Below, piece by piece: positions 41,469 to 49,392 of a stretch of DNA of 49,392 nucleotides; position 1 is the stretch's first letter, and every line of letters begins with the position of its first letter. A model generated the notes under the pieces. The model did not search any database and was not told the origin of the DNA. It saw only the letters and a program-made list of their open reading frames with translations. The stretch spans positions 1-49,392 of the forward strand of contig CASDQY010000011.1 in the NCBI GenBank assembly GCA_949282975.1, read 5' to 3'. This DNA is from an uncultured Oscillospiraceae bacterium (GTDB lineage Bacteria; Bacillota; Clostridia; Oscillospirales; Ruminococcaceae). The translations under genes were made by a program, and so were the position numbers.

Positions 41469-41498
41469 TGTTAATAACCATGTTGAGAACGTTGAAAA
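41469..41498 (-). repeat. 9-9-3-9 element, copy 4 (inverted)
   Basis: On the minus strand: TTTTCAACG (41498-41490), TTCTCAACA (41489-41481), TGG, TTATTAACA (41477-41469). Same architecture as the other three copies, facing copy 3. Confidence 0.72.
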
Positions 41499-41506
41499 CC
41501 GAAAAG

Positions 41507-41998
41507 TCAATCTTTTGGGGCGCTCTTCCATCCACCCGACAATTTTCGACGTTGGCGCAGTTGGGCAAAAAACCGGCGCAACAATTCTGCGCAGTCCTCC
41601 TCCAGCACCCCGCCGGTGACTTCCGGCTTCCAGTTATAGGGAAGAGAATAAAGGGAAACCACACTGTCCAGGGAACCGGCTTTGGGATCTTTGGCCCCGT
41701 ACACCACCCGGTCGATCCGTGCGTTTAAAATCCCGCCGGCACACATGGGGCAGGGCTCCAGGGTGACGTACAGCGTGGCCTGGGGAATCCGCCAGCCCCC
41801 CAGCACCCGGCTGGCTTGTTGAATGCAGAGCAGCTCGGCATGGGCCAGAGGGTTTTTGTCGATTTCCCGGCGGTTATAGCCGGTTGCAATCACTTCACCC
41901 CGGCGTACCAGCACCGCCCCCACCGGCACTTCCCCCAACGAGGCGGCTAACTGAGCTTGTTCAATGGCAAGGGCCATAAAGTGTTGATCTTCGTTCAT
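41507..41998 (-). CDS. tadA: tRNA-specific adenosine deaminase
   Basis: Converts A34 of tRNA-Arg(ACG) to inosine. The 163 residues show the deaminase zinc motifs HAE (NPLAHAELL) and PCPMCAG, plus GEVPVGAVLV near the start. The C-terminus has a short extension (RKLSGGWKSAPKD). The ATG at 41998 has AGGAG upstream. The CPBP gene lies 269 nt further on the same strand, across the repeat-containing gap. Confidence 0.95.
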   Translation of the reverse strand: MNEDQHFMALAIEQAQLAASLGEVPVGAVLVRRGEVIATGYNRREIDKNPLAHAELLCIQQASRVLGGWRIPQATLYVTLEPCPMCAGGILNARIDRVVYGAKDPKAGSLDSVVSLYSLPYNWKPEVTGGVLEEDCAELLRRFFAQLRQRRKLSGGWKSAPKD

Positions 41999-42112
41999 AG
42001 ATTCTCCTGATTTTTGGAAGTTTCTCCAATTTCGACGATGAAAAACGGTTATTTTCTCGGTTTGAAGGGAAAATGACGACGAAATTCTCTCGGCTTCGAC
42101 AGATACTGGGAG

Positions 42113-42118
42113 TATAAT
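42113..42118 (+). promoter_or_regulatory. -10 element upstream of the DUF6514-like gene
   Basis: TATAAT, 78 nt before the GTG start. No convincing -35 is present at 16-18 bp, so an activator or a different sigma factor may be involved. Confidence 0.35.
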
Positions 42119-42195
42119 ACGGAGTGGATATTACAAAATCCCAAGATGTTTTTTCAACTAAATTCGGAATTCAAAACAAAAGGGGAAGATGTGAT

Positions 42196-42453
42196 GTGAA
42201 ACCAGAAGCGATAACCGAATATACACTGATGGTCACCCAAAGCCGGATAGAAGGAGAGCCGGTTACACAGTACGGCGTTCGCTGGAAGACTTCTGTGGGA
42301 GAAGGAAGTCTTCCCAATCTTACCGAGGACAAGCAAAAAGCCCTTTCCTTTCTCGACCGTTTGCAGCAAGGGCAGCCGGAGCCAATTCATCTGAAAGATT
42401 TGGCGGAAGACTTTTTGGAGGAATGCTACGGCCCGCCGCCGGGAGCGCCGTAA
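42196..42453 (+). CDS. small DUF6514-like protein
   Basis: The 85-residue product reads ITEYTLMVTQSRIEGEPVTQYGVRW at its start and ends with IHLKDLAEDFLEECYG. This EYxL...YG...HLxDxxEDFL pattern is what I recall of the DUF6514 family of small clostridial proteins; function is unknown. I start at the GTG at 42196, preceded by AAGGGGAAG; an upstream in-frame start has no site. No membrane segment. Its stop lies 3 nt from the stop of the convergent alpha-galactosidase gene. Confidence 0.65.
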   Translation: MKPEAITEYTLMVTQSRIEGEPVTQYGVRWKTSVGEGSLPNLTEDKQKALSFLDRLQQGQPEPIHLKDLAEDFLEECYGPPPGAP

Positions 42454-42456
42454 CCC

Positions 42457-44556
42457 TCAATAGAAGAATTCAAACAGCCGGGCGCATTTTTTCTGCGGCA
42501 GGGCCACGGTAAGTTTTTGTTGGTAAACGGAATAGCGGCAGTCTTCGCTTTCCGGATAGATGCATTTTACTCGTTTAACAGGCTTTTTGGTGGGAAGGTT
42601 CAGGGTCATAACGTCCTGCTCAATTCCAAACACCGCCACAAAGCCCCCGCTGGCATCCTCCAGCCCGTAGGCCAAAACCGGGTCGTTTTCCCGGCTCAGC
42701 CCCAGCGGGAAGAAGGGATTGGCCCGGATCAGTCGGCGGCGGATTTTGTCCTTATACAGGGCGATACCCTGGGCCATCAGATCCAGTTGGGGCCGGCTCA
42801 GCTGCCAGACCTTGCCACTGATGTAGGGTCGGAGCAATAAGCCGGTGACCATGCAGAAAATAACGTGTTCCCGGTCGTCTTCATAAGGATACACCCAGCA
42901 GCCGCTTTGCTCCGGGGTCACTGCGGAGGCAATCACGCTGGCAATATAGGCGTTGGAGATGTAATCGGTTTGGTCGGAAATGGATTGCAGGCTGTGCAGC
43001 TGCAAAAAACCGTAATCCATCCGCTGGCCGCCGCTGGAGCAGTTTTCGATGACCAAAAAGGGATAGCGGTTGTAGAGATAGCGGTACCAGTCCTGCACCG
43101 CCCGGATGTGCTCCAGCAAAGCATCCCCGAAGCTGTCGCTGTTGATATCGCTGCCGATGCCGGTGGTGACGTTGTAATCCATTTTGAAGAAGTCCACGCC
43201 CCAGTCCACAATCATGGGTTCCACAATGCCACAGACATAGTCCAGCACCGCCGGATTGCGGAAGTCCAGCAGATAACGCTGGTTTTGGGCCACCCGTTTG
43301 CCGTGGCGGCAGAAGAACCAGTCGTCAGGCAGCTTTTTGGCCAGTGGGCAGTTCATTCCCATGCCCTCGATTTCCAGCCAGACGCCGGCCTTCATCCCCT
43401 TTTGGTGGATGTAGTCAATGACCTTCTTTATGCCGTTGGGGAAGCGCTTTTGGGAAACCTTCCATTCCCCGATGCTGTCCCACCAGTCGCCGTCGTCATA
43501 CCAACCGCAGTCGATGCAGTAGTACTCGCAGCCTAACTGGGCTGCTCGATCGATCATGGGCAGAAGGGTTTCTTCGGTGGGGTCCCCCATCAGGCAGTTC
43601 ATGTAATCGTTGAACACCACGTTGCACTTGGCTGCGTCTTCGCTGACCCGGCGCATATCCCTTCGGTACTGATTTAAGGCCTGCAGAGCGGCTTGGGTGC
43701 CCCCTTCCACCACGCCGAAGGCGGCGGGGACGGTGGTAAAGCTTTCCCCGGGTTTCAGGTTTTTCCACCAGTGGCCTTCTGCTTCCGTGGGGCCGGAGAG
43801 CGCTACATAAAGGTATCCGCCGGGGGTGGCGCCGTATTCCGCCAGCCAGGGGCCGCCGGATTCGATCTGCCAAAACCAGGTAAGGTTTTCTTCTTTGTCC
43901 TGGATCATTCCCATGGGCAGATCGTCGCAGCTGCTCCAGCTGCCGTGGCTGCCGTAGGTAAAGCGGTTGAAGCTGTGGCCGAAGCACCCCTGCCCATGAA
44001 TGGGCAGGCGGTGTAACCCAACCTGGCTTACCGGCTGCTCCACCCAACGGCATTCCCCGTACCAGCAGGAATGGGGAATCCAAAGGGTGGTCTTGTCGTA
44101 ATAGGGAAGCTTGCCCCCTTTGGCCAAACCGTGGTACACAAAGGAGGAGACGTATTCGATCCCCACATCTTCCCCGCCCCGGTTGTCCAGCTGGGTCCAG
44201 CAGCGGACGGTGGGAGTGTCGGCGTAAAACTGGATGTGGCTGGTCACATACAGGCCGCTGGAGGAGGTATAGTGTATTTCTGCTTTTCGGCCGTAATTGT
44301 TGGCATATTCTTCCCGGTCGTCATATTCCAGTTCCAAACCGGCTTTGGTGCCGTTGTGCTTGTAGCCGGTGGTTTGAAGGGTGGTGTCACCGGTAAGCTG
44401 AAGCTCCACCGGGGTGAACCAGAATTTGGATTTTTCCGAGATCGGTTCCGGCTGCCTGCCCCGTGGGGAGACTTCCAGCAGCCGGGTCTGGAAGGAGTCG
44501 GTAATTTCAAAGCGCAGCAGCAGGCTGCCCTGTTCCAAGGTGAAATATTGTGCCAT
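42457..44556 (-). CDS. alpha-galactosidase, GH36 family
   Basis: Hydrolyses terminal alpha-galactosides such as melibiose and raffinose. The 699 residues have an N-terminal beta-sandwich, a TIM barrel from about residue 290 (YYCIDCGWYDDGDWWD), the nucleophile in FFKMDYN (about Asp460), SSGGQRMDYGFLQLH and the acid/base in SISDQTDY (about Asp528), then a C-terminal beta domain. There is no signal peptide, so it is cytoplasmic and needs an importer not seen here. GGGAGGCG precedes the ATG. The promoter carries an 11-bp-arm palindrome over its -10, a likely operator. Confidence 0.92.
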   Translation of the reverse strand: MAQYFTLEQGSLLLRFEITDSFQTRLLEVSPRGRQPEPISEKSKFWFTPVELQLTGDTTLQTTGYKHNGTKAGLELEYDDREEYANNYGRKAEIHYTSSSGLYVTSHIQFYADTPTVRCWTQLDNRGGEDVGIEYVSSFVYHGLAKGGKLPYYDKTTLWIPHSCWYGECRWVEQPVSQVGLHRLPIHGQGCFGHSFNRFTYGSHGSWSSCDDLPMGMIQDKEENLTWFWQIESGGPWLAEYGATPGGYLYVALSGPTEAEGHWWKNLKPGESFTTVPAAFGVVEGGTQAALQALNQYRRDMRRVSEDAAKCNVVFNDYMNCLMGDPTEETLLPMIDRAAQLGCEYYCIDCGWYDDGDWWDSIGEWKVSQKRFPNGIKKVIDYIHQKGMKAGVWLEIEGMGMNCPLAKKLPDDWFFCRHGKRVAQNQRYLLDFRNPAVLDYVCGIVEPMIVDWGVDFFKMDYNVTTGIGSDINSDSFGDALLEHIRAVQDWYRYLYNRYPFLVIENCSSGGQRMDYGFLQLHSLQSISDQTDYISNAYIASVIASAVTPEQSGCWVYPYEDDREHVIFCMVTGLLLRPYISGKVWQLSRPQLDLMAQGIALYKDKIRRRLIRANPFFPLGLSRENDPVLAYGLEDASGGFVAVFGIEQDVMTLNLPTKKPVKRVKCIYPESEDCRYSVYQQKLTVALPQKKCARLFEFFY

Positions 44557-44650
44557 GATTATTCGCCTCCCGGAGGATAGTCTTTTCTGTTATTGTACCA
44601 TGAAAAATCCATTGGGTTTCCGCTGATTTTCGGTGGCAAAGCGGGAACCG

Positions 44651-44675
44651 TAATGACTGGCTTTGCCAGTCATTA
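44651..44675. promoter_or_regulatory. palindromic candidate operator of the alpha-galactosidase gene
   Basis: TAATGACTGGC and GCCAGTCATTA are perfect inverted 11-mers separated by TTT. The palindrome overlaps the -10 hexamer and the start point of the minus-strand promoter, the usual place for a sugar-responsive repressor. No regulator gene adjoins it. In RNA it could also fold into a 5-prime stem. Confidence 0.55.
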
Positions 44676-44700
44676 TACCATAATGGGGGAAACTGCACAA
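44672..44700 (-). promoter_or_regulatory. promoter of the alpha-galactosidase gene
   Basis: Minus strand: TTGTGC at 44700-44695, a 17-bp spacer and TATAAT at 44677-44672; about 110 nt of leader to the ATG. Confidence 0.6.
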
Positions 44701-44925
44701 TATTTTTGGACGCATCTCCGGGGCGGATGGCTGAAACGGCAGAGGCGCATCAACAGGATGCCTTTTTCCGGTTTTCATAATTAAAATCCCAGGGAAAGAC
44801 AGGAGGAAAAAGCCGCATTTGAGGACGAAGGAATATTGTAAAAACAATGCTTTGAAAAGAACGGTTCACCCCCTTCCCCATACTCTCAAAAGCCAAAAGG
44901 CATAACGGTGCTTTTTGAAAGAAAA

Positions 44926-44936
44926 TGTGCTATACT
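44926..44936 (+). promoter_or_regulatory. extended -10 promoter of the FUSC gene
   Basis: TGTGC followed by TATACT (44931-44936), 45 nt before the ATG; no good -35. Confidence 0.5.
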
Positions 44937-44981
44937 GATGGTATCGGTTTGGGTTTTTCTTACTTAGTATGAGGTTTTGTT

Positions 44982-47045
44982 ATGCCTTCTGACTCTTTTC
45001 CTTCCAGGGAACGGCGGCATCGAAAGCGCCGCCTGACCTGTTTTTTGCTGCGAGAGCGTTTGAAGCGTGGGGCAGTAAAGGCCCGCCAGCAGTGGCTGGA
45101 AACCTATCCCACCATCTTTGTTTCTCTGTTTTTGATTTTATCGGTATGGCTTTTGTTTGGTGTGGGATATATTATTATCCCGCCGGTCCTGATCCTGATT
45201 TTCCGTCAGCGGCACACCCAGGAATTTTCGCTGCGTGTGTTGCTGCGCACCTATGTTATCCTGCTTCTGGTCTGCCTGGCCGCTTTTTTGGCAACCCAGG
45301 GCTTTTGGCTCTGTGTCCTGCTGAATTTGGCGGTGCCGTTTTTGGTGGTAGGGCTTTTGTCGGACAAATTCAACCCCAAATCCTATTTTGTTTACGGCAT
45401 GGAGTTTGTGTTTTTCCAGATGACGCCGGTATCCCTCCCCCAGTTGGGGATGCAGCTTGTGGTACTGCTTTACGGTTTTGGGGTGGTGACGCTGCTCCTT
45501 TGGGGATACAGCCGAAGGGTGCGGAAAAAACGGGATTACGCTACCATCCGCCGAGGGCTGAACCTGCTGTCGGTGGAGATGGAAAAACTGGCCGGCGGGG
45601 AGGATATTTCCAAGGAGCGGGACGCCTTCCCCCCTATGATGGCCCATATGAGCCGGGTGGTGTACGGTTCCCGGAACTTTTCCTATCTGGCGGACGATTA
45701 CGGCAAGATCAATTATTGGTGCATGCTGTTGTTTCAGCGCTTCCACTATTTTGTCAGCACGTTTTACGATTCGAACCGCTCCCTGTTGGAGGGGGAAAAG
45801 AAGTTTTACCGGCAGCTTTCCGGCCTTTTGGGGCAGGCCTCCCGGGGCTTTAACCAGCCCGGCCGCCGGGGGCTGGTGCGGAAGATTCGCAGTTTCGCCC
45901 GCCAGAACCGCCTGCCCAACCGGGAGGAAGAGGACGCCATTCAGGAGATTCTGCGCCTGCTGGAATTTTGTTTGATGCAGCGGGAAAAGGCTTATTTTTA
46001 CCGCACCCGGCTGAAAAAAGAAGGGAACTGGCAGGTGCCGGAAAAAAAGGATGGGGAACCCCGGTGGAAACAGTATTTTCAGTGGGATCAATTTCAGGTG
46101 CGGTTTGCCCTGCGGCTTTCGGTGGTGCTCTGCGTTACCTTTTCTTTCTGTTGGCTCACCGGCTGGGAGCATGCATATTGGTACCCCATGACCGCTTTTT
46201 TGATGCTGATGCCCTATGCGGAAGAAAGCCTGCTGAAGATCAACAACCGGATTTTAGGCACCGTCGCGGGGCTGGCGGTGAGTTTTGTGCTGATGAGCCT
46301 GGTGCATTCCATGGAAGGGCGGGTGCTGGTGGTGATGCTGATGACCTGCCTGATGTACTATGTGCCTGTGACCTCCTGGACCATGCCCATGTATGCCACC
46401 TGTTACGCCATGGCCATTTCCACCCTCTATCTGGATCTGGACCTTGCCATTCTGCTGCGGCTGGTTTATGTGCTGCTGGCGGCGCTGACCACCTTTCTGG
46501 CCAATCGGTTTTTGCTGCCCAACACCGCCAAGGGAGAGTTTCGCAAAACGGTCTGCCAGCTTTTTGATATTGATCTGGAAATCGTAGGTTTGATCCGCAC
46601 CGACGCCGGCAAACGGGACGCATTGAATCAGTTCCGGGACCTGATGGTGCAGTCCAATCTGGTCAGCGAAGAGATCGCACGCTGTTTGAAAACCGATTTC
46701 AAACCGGAAGAACGGGAGTTTTACAGCCAGATGCTGCCCCTTCATCAAAAGCTCATGGAAGAGATGGAGCAGATGTACAGCTATCTCTACCACCGGAAAA
46801 ACCGGTTTGACCGCCGGGACAATATAATGCTCAGCCAATTTCTGGATAACCTGAAGGACTCCATCCGCCGGATTCGGCTGGGATACACCAGCCGGGAGCT
46901 GACCCCCTTTTTGGATCCGGGAAGAACCGCCAAGCCTTTCGGGAAGCTGGAGGATAAACTGTATTTCAACACGCTGACCATGCAGTGCATGGAAAGCGTG
47001 GAAAAGCTTATGGCGCTGAGCGAAACCGCTGCTGGGAAAATTTAG
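44982..47045 (+). CDS. FUSC family membrane protein
   Basis: Members include aromatic-acid efflux proteins (AaeB) and YccS. The 687 residues have a basic N-terminus, a first block of about six membrane segments (about 45-180), a soluble helical region (about 185-360), a second membrane block (about 370-520, with GWEHAYWYPMTAFLMLMPYAEESLLKINNRILGT, the FUSC-like signature region) and a C-terminal helical cytoplasmic domain. The two-block layout is that of the family. TGAGG precedes the ATG. The substrate is not known. No HlyD-like partner gene is present. Confidence 0.82.
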   Translation: MPSDSFPSRERRHRKRRLTCFLLRERLKRGAVKARQQWLETYPTIFVSLFLILSVWLLFGVGYIIIPPVLILIFRQRHTQEFSLRVLLRTYVILLLVCLAAFLATQGFWLCVLLNLAVPFLVVGLLSDKFNPKSYFVYGMEFVFFQMTPVSLPQLGMQLVVLLYGFGVVTLLLWGYSRRVRKKRDYATIRRGLNLLSVEMEKLAGGEDISKERDAFPPMMAHMSRVVYGSRNFSYLADDYGKINYWCMLLFQRFHYFVSTFYDSNRSLLEGEKKFYRQLSGLLGQASRGFNQPGRRGLVRKIRSFARQNRLPNREEEDAIQEILRLLEFCLMQREKAYFYRTRLKKEGNWQVPEKKDGEPRWKQYFQWDQFQVRFALRLSVVLCVTFSFCWLTGWEHAYWYPMTAFLMLMPYAEESLLKINNRILGTVAGLAVSFVLMSLVHSMEGRVLVVMLMTCLMYYVPVTSWTMPMYATCYAMAISTLYLDLDLAILLRLVYVLLAALTTFLANRFLLPNTAKGEFRKTVCQLFDIDLEIVGLIRTDAGKRDALNQFRDLMVQSNLVSEEIARCLKTDFKPEEREFYSQMLPLHQKLMEEMEQMYSYLYHRKNRFDRRDNIMLSQFLDNLKDSIRRIRLGYTSRELTPFLDPGRTAKPFGKLEDKLYFNTLTMQCMESVEKLMALSETAAGKI

Positions 47046-47098
47046 GAAATCAATCCAAAAAATTTCGATTCCCCCTTTTCTTTTTTGGCTGGGGGCGG

Positions 47099-47104
47099 TA
47101 TAAT
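47099..47104 (+). promoter_or_regulatory. -10 element upstream of the last gene
   Basis: TATAAT, 49 nt before the ATG; the -35 position (TTTTCT) is weak. Confidence 0.4.
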
Positions 47105-47152
47105 AGAAAGAGCAAGATCAGAAAACCCGTTTTGCGCCGGAGGAGGAGAGCT

Positions 47153-49392
47153 ATGCGTCAGGAAAAACTGGAATTTTTATCCCTTTGGGCCATCAATAAT
47201 GATATGGAGCTGCCCCGGATGTTACAGCAGCTGGAGCGGCTGAAAAAGCGTGGGATTCAAGGGGTGGTGCTGCGCCTGCGGCATTACACCAATGTGCCCG
47301 CCTTTTTAAGCGACCAGTATATGGACATTGTCAATCAGGTGATCCTGCGGGCCAAGGAGCTGGATCTCAGCTTTTGGCTCTATGTGGAAAACACCCTGAC
47401 CCGGCAGATCCTTATGGAGGAACACCCCGAACTCACCTGTCAGTGGCTGGAATTTCATGACGGGCAGGTCGAGGTGAAAACCAAACATGCGGTGAACTCC
47501 TTGAGCCTGTCGGACACTCGGCTGCTGATCCACTACGCCATGGACAAGTACGCCACCATGCTGGATGAGGATGCCTTTGAATATGTTGCCGGTTTCTTCT
47601 CCGATGAGGTGGGCTTTATTGATTCCAAAGAAAAGAGCACCTGCCGGGAGTGCGGCGGCATCCCCTGGTATCAGGAAATGCCCGCCCGGTATGCCGCTGC
47701 CACAGGGGGAGAAATTCGGGAAATGCTCCATCTCCTCTTTGAGGACGGCGAAGGCGCCGGGCCCTTCCGCATCTGGTACTGGGAAAACCTGTCCGATTTG
47801 CTGGCGGAACACTACTATAAACCCTTGCAGCGCTGGTGCACCAATCACGGCAAGCTGTTTGCCGCCCATGTGAAGGGCGAGGAAAATCCCCTGTTCTCCT
47901 TGAGTTACTGCGGCAGCGTGTTTAACATTCTCCGCCATGTGGCGGTGCCGGGGATGGACTGCTGCGGGCGGGTGCCGGGCAACCATTACTACCCCCGGAT
48001 TATGTCCAGCCTTTCCGCCCAGTTTTCCAATGGGGAATCCATTGCAGAAAGCCTGGTGGGGGGCGGCTACGGCATGACGCCCGGCGATTTTGAACGGTAT
48101 ATGCTCTGGTTGAAGAGCCACGGCATCACCAAGGCGCTGATCCACAGCCATATGTATACCTTCTCCGCCGACGGAATCCGGGATTGGCCGGCATCGGTGC
48201 CCACCCATATGTTGTGGCGGGATGTGACCCCCAGCCTGATTGAGGACATCAATCATATCAATACCCGGATCAAAGACGGGGTTACCAGCCTGCTGATCTG
48301 CCCCACCCGTGGGGTGATGGCCAACTTTACCCCCGATCAGCTGGCCCAGATGAACGAGTACAACGGGGAAAATGTTTCCGATTCCGAGGCCGCCCGGATC
48401 AGCAACAGCGTGGTGGAGATCTGCGACGAGCTGTATAACTTCAAGGCCCAGTTCCACCTCGGCGATGAAAAGCTGGTGGAGGAATGCGGCAGCGTCCGGG
48501 ATGGGGTGCTCACCATCGGCAAGGAGTGCTACACCCGCCTGGTGGTCAGCGACGATCTGGTCTGGACGGAAAAGGGCAAAGATCTGCTGGACCGCTTTGT
48601 GAAAGGCGGCGGCCAGGTGGTAAGCTATGAGGATTACAAGGTGGTAAAGGGCCAGGATTATTTGGTACACTACACCAGCCCCAACGCAGCCCTCTATCAG
48701 CTGAACAATGCCATCGACCTGGAACAGCAGGATTGGCAGTTTGCTCCCCCCATCGAAAATAAGCTTCTGCTTCAATGGAAGGTAAATGGGGATACTTTGG
48801 AATGCCCCATTGCGGTGGAAGAACTTACCGACGATATGTTCCCCATGACCCTGTCCATTTCGGACAAGGTGACGGGAGCTTACTTCAATGGCGCCAAGCT
48901 GGAAAGCCAACGGCGCAACCGGAACGGGTTTGATATTTACCCCATTACCCGGGAGATGTTTGTCCCCGGCAAGCAGCAGCTTGTAAAGGTGGATGTGTCT
49001 GATTGCAAGGAGAAGCAGCCTTTTGCCTTCTTCAATGGCCGGTTTTTGGTGAAGAGCCGGGTTGGGTATACCCAATTTGGAAAGCGGGCCTACACCCAGC
49101 TTAAGACCAAATATGATTTCTACCTGACGCCTTATTCTTCTTTCCAAGGCGGCAATCTGCTGGAGGCGGGCTTCCCCTTTGTGAGCAAGCCCATCACCGC
49201 CACCAAACAGTTTAAGGTGCACACCGATCTGGATCACGCCCAGATCCATCTCACCGATATCGCCGCAGACGCTGCCAAGGTGTTTTTGGACAATGAGTTT
49301 ATAGGGTATACCTGGGGAACCCGGTGGAGCATCCCGGTGGAACACCTTTCCGCCAACCAGGAGCACACCCTCCGGCTGGAACTGGTGCCCAA
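47153..49392 (+). CDS. large glycoside-hydrolase-like protein (3-prime end outside window)
   Basis: An open frame runs from ATG 47153 (GGAGGAGAG upstream) to the window edge, about 746 codons without a stop. The N-terminal 330 residues look like a TIM barrel: GFFSDEVGF with an acidic pair near residue 153, KLFAAHVKGEENP, VAVPGMDCCGRVPGNHYYPR and HSHMYTF. A Rossmann-like segment (VSDDLVWTEKGKDLLDRFVKGGGQVV) and beta-sandwich repeats follow. This order resembles large uncharacterised glycosyl hydrolases related to GH106 rhamnosidases or GH2 enzymes. No signal peptide, so probably intracellular. The substrate cannot be told. Confidence 0.6.
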   Translation, partial: MRQEKLEFLSLWAINNDMELPRMLQQLERLKKRGIQGVVLRLRHYTNVPAFLSDQYMDIVNQVILRAKELDLSFWLYVENTLTRQILMEEHPELTCQWLEFHDGQVEVKTKHAVNSLSLSDTRLLIHYAMDKYATMLDEDAFEYVAGFFSDEVGFIDSKEKSTCRECGGIPWYQEMPARYAAATGGEIREMLHLLFEDGEGAGPFRIWYWENLSDLLAEHYYKPLQRWCTNHGKLFAAHVKGEENPLFSLSYCGSVFNILRHVAVPGMDCCGRVPGNHYYPRIMSSLSAQFSNGESIAESLVGGGYGMTPGDFERYMLWLKSHGITKALIHSHMYTFSADGIRDWPASVPTHMLWRDVTPSLIEDINHINTRIKDGVTSLLICPTRGVMANFTPDQLAQMNEYNGENVSDSEAARISNSVVEICDELYNFKAQFHLGDEKLVEECGSVRDGVLTIGKECYTRLVVSDDLVWTEKGKDLLDRFVKGGGQVVSYEDYKVVKGQDYLVHYTSPNAALYQLNNAIDLEQQDWQFAPPIENKLLLQWKVNGDTLECPIAVEELTDDMFPMTLSISDKVTGAYFNGAKLESQRRNRNGFDIYPITREMFVPGKQQLVKVDVSDCKEKQPFAFFNGRFLVKSRVGYTQFGKRAYTQLKTKYDFYLTPYSSFQGGNLLEAGFPFVSKPITATKQFKVHTDLDHAQIHLTDIAADAAKVFLDNEFIGYTWGTRWSIPVEHLSANQEHTLRLELVP

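Larger units (their letters stand above)
44557..44981. other. 425-bp divergent intergenic region
   Basis: Holds the alpha-galactosidase leader, palindrome and promoter (44651-44700) and the extended -10 of the FUSC gene (44926-44936). The middle, 44701-44920, shows no gene, repeat or structured element that I can support. Confidence 0.6.

Noticed and set aside
47306..49366. Long open frame of 686 codons on the minus strand
   Set aside because: It is the antisense shadow of the glycoside-hydrolase-like gene on the plus strand, which has a good ribosome site, sensible protein composition and continuous motifs. The minus frame gives a His/Gly-rich product without family features.
1..49392. CRISPR arrays, tRNA or rRNA genes, insertion sequences, prophage genes
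   Set aside because: I looked for regular 25-40-bp repeats, cloverleaf sequences with the GGTTCGA arm, and transposase or integrase motifs and found none that hold up.

Overview
The window (49,392 bp, moderately GC-rich, no ambiguous bases) looks like chromosomal DNA of a spore-forming Clostridia bacterium, most likely of the Oscillospiraceae/Ruminococcaceae group. The evidence is a low-G+C Gram-positive style of gene order (greA-lysS, cysteine desulfurase-thiI, rpmG-secE-nusG-rplK-rplA-rplJ-rplL), RNase Y, sortase B, an L10 leader, and sporulation/germination genes (ypeB, a SpoIVFA/SpoIVFB-like pair, a SpoIID-domain protein). The lineage is an inference from gene content; no rRNA is present. 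I see no tRNA, rRNA, CRISPR array, insertion sequence or prophage.

Layout. 0.1-2.1 kb: greA-lysS on the minus strand. 2.3-7.1 kb: a four-gene plus-strand operon for a Gld-type ABC transporter (ATPase, permease, GldG-like, DUF4340). 7.2-8.5 kb: ypeB, convergent with it. 8.7-15.0 kb: a plus-strand run of cysteine desulfurase, thiI, cinA C-terminal domain, sortase B, SpoIID/LytB protein and galM. 15.1-18.7 kb: the minus-strand ribosomal/secretion/transcription cluster, in two transcription units separated by a terminator that overlaps the next promoter. 18.7-22.4 kb: a candidate structured RNA, rny and a degenerate GH3 lipoprotein on the plus strand. 22.5-26.9 kb: a minus-strand operon DUF6062 - M23 (SpoIVFA-like) - M50 (SpoIVFB-like) - two radical-SAM-linked proteins. 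27.5-36.0 kb: plus-strand small membrane protein, rlmB-like methyltransferase, a P-type-ATPase-like protein lacking every catalytic motif, ogt, a YfhO-family protein and proS. 36.1-36.6 kb: a yoeB/relB toxin-antitoxin pair between two near-identical terminators. 36.8-42.0 kb: glyA, rarA, an esterase, a CPBP-fold protein without its metal histidines, and tadA, all minus. 42.2-49.4 kb: a DUF6514-like small protein, an alpha-galactosidase (minus), a FUSC-family membrane protein and a large glycoside-hydrolase-like gene that runs off the window.

The most unusual material is not in the housekeeping genes. (i) A 30-bp element built of three 9-mers (9-9-3-9 architecture, DnaA-box-like) occurs four times, twice at 27.3 kb and twice, in opposite orientations, at 41.4 kb. 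(ii) A P-type ATPase fold has lost its DKTG, TGE, TGDN and GDGxND motifs. (iii) A consensus promoter starts exactly at the closing stem of a roughly 200-nt multi-branched RNA upstream of rny. (iv) The leaders of greA and rplK carry hairpins with an identical 11-nt loop on different stems. (v) Sigma-G-like promoters precede ypeB and an 87-residue membrane protein, suggesting forespore expression of both.

All calls were made by reading the sequence; no database search or folding program was run. Family names rest on recognised motifs and gene order.
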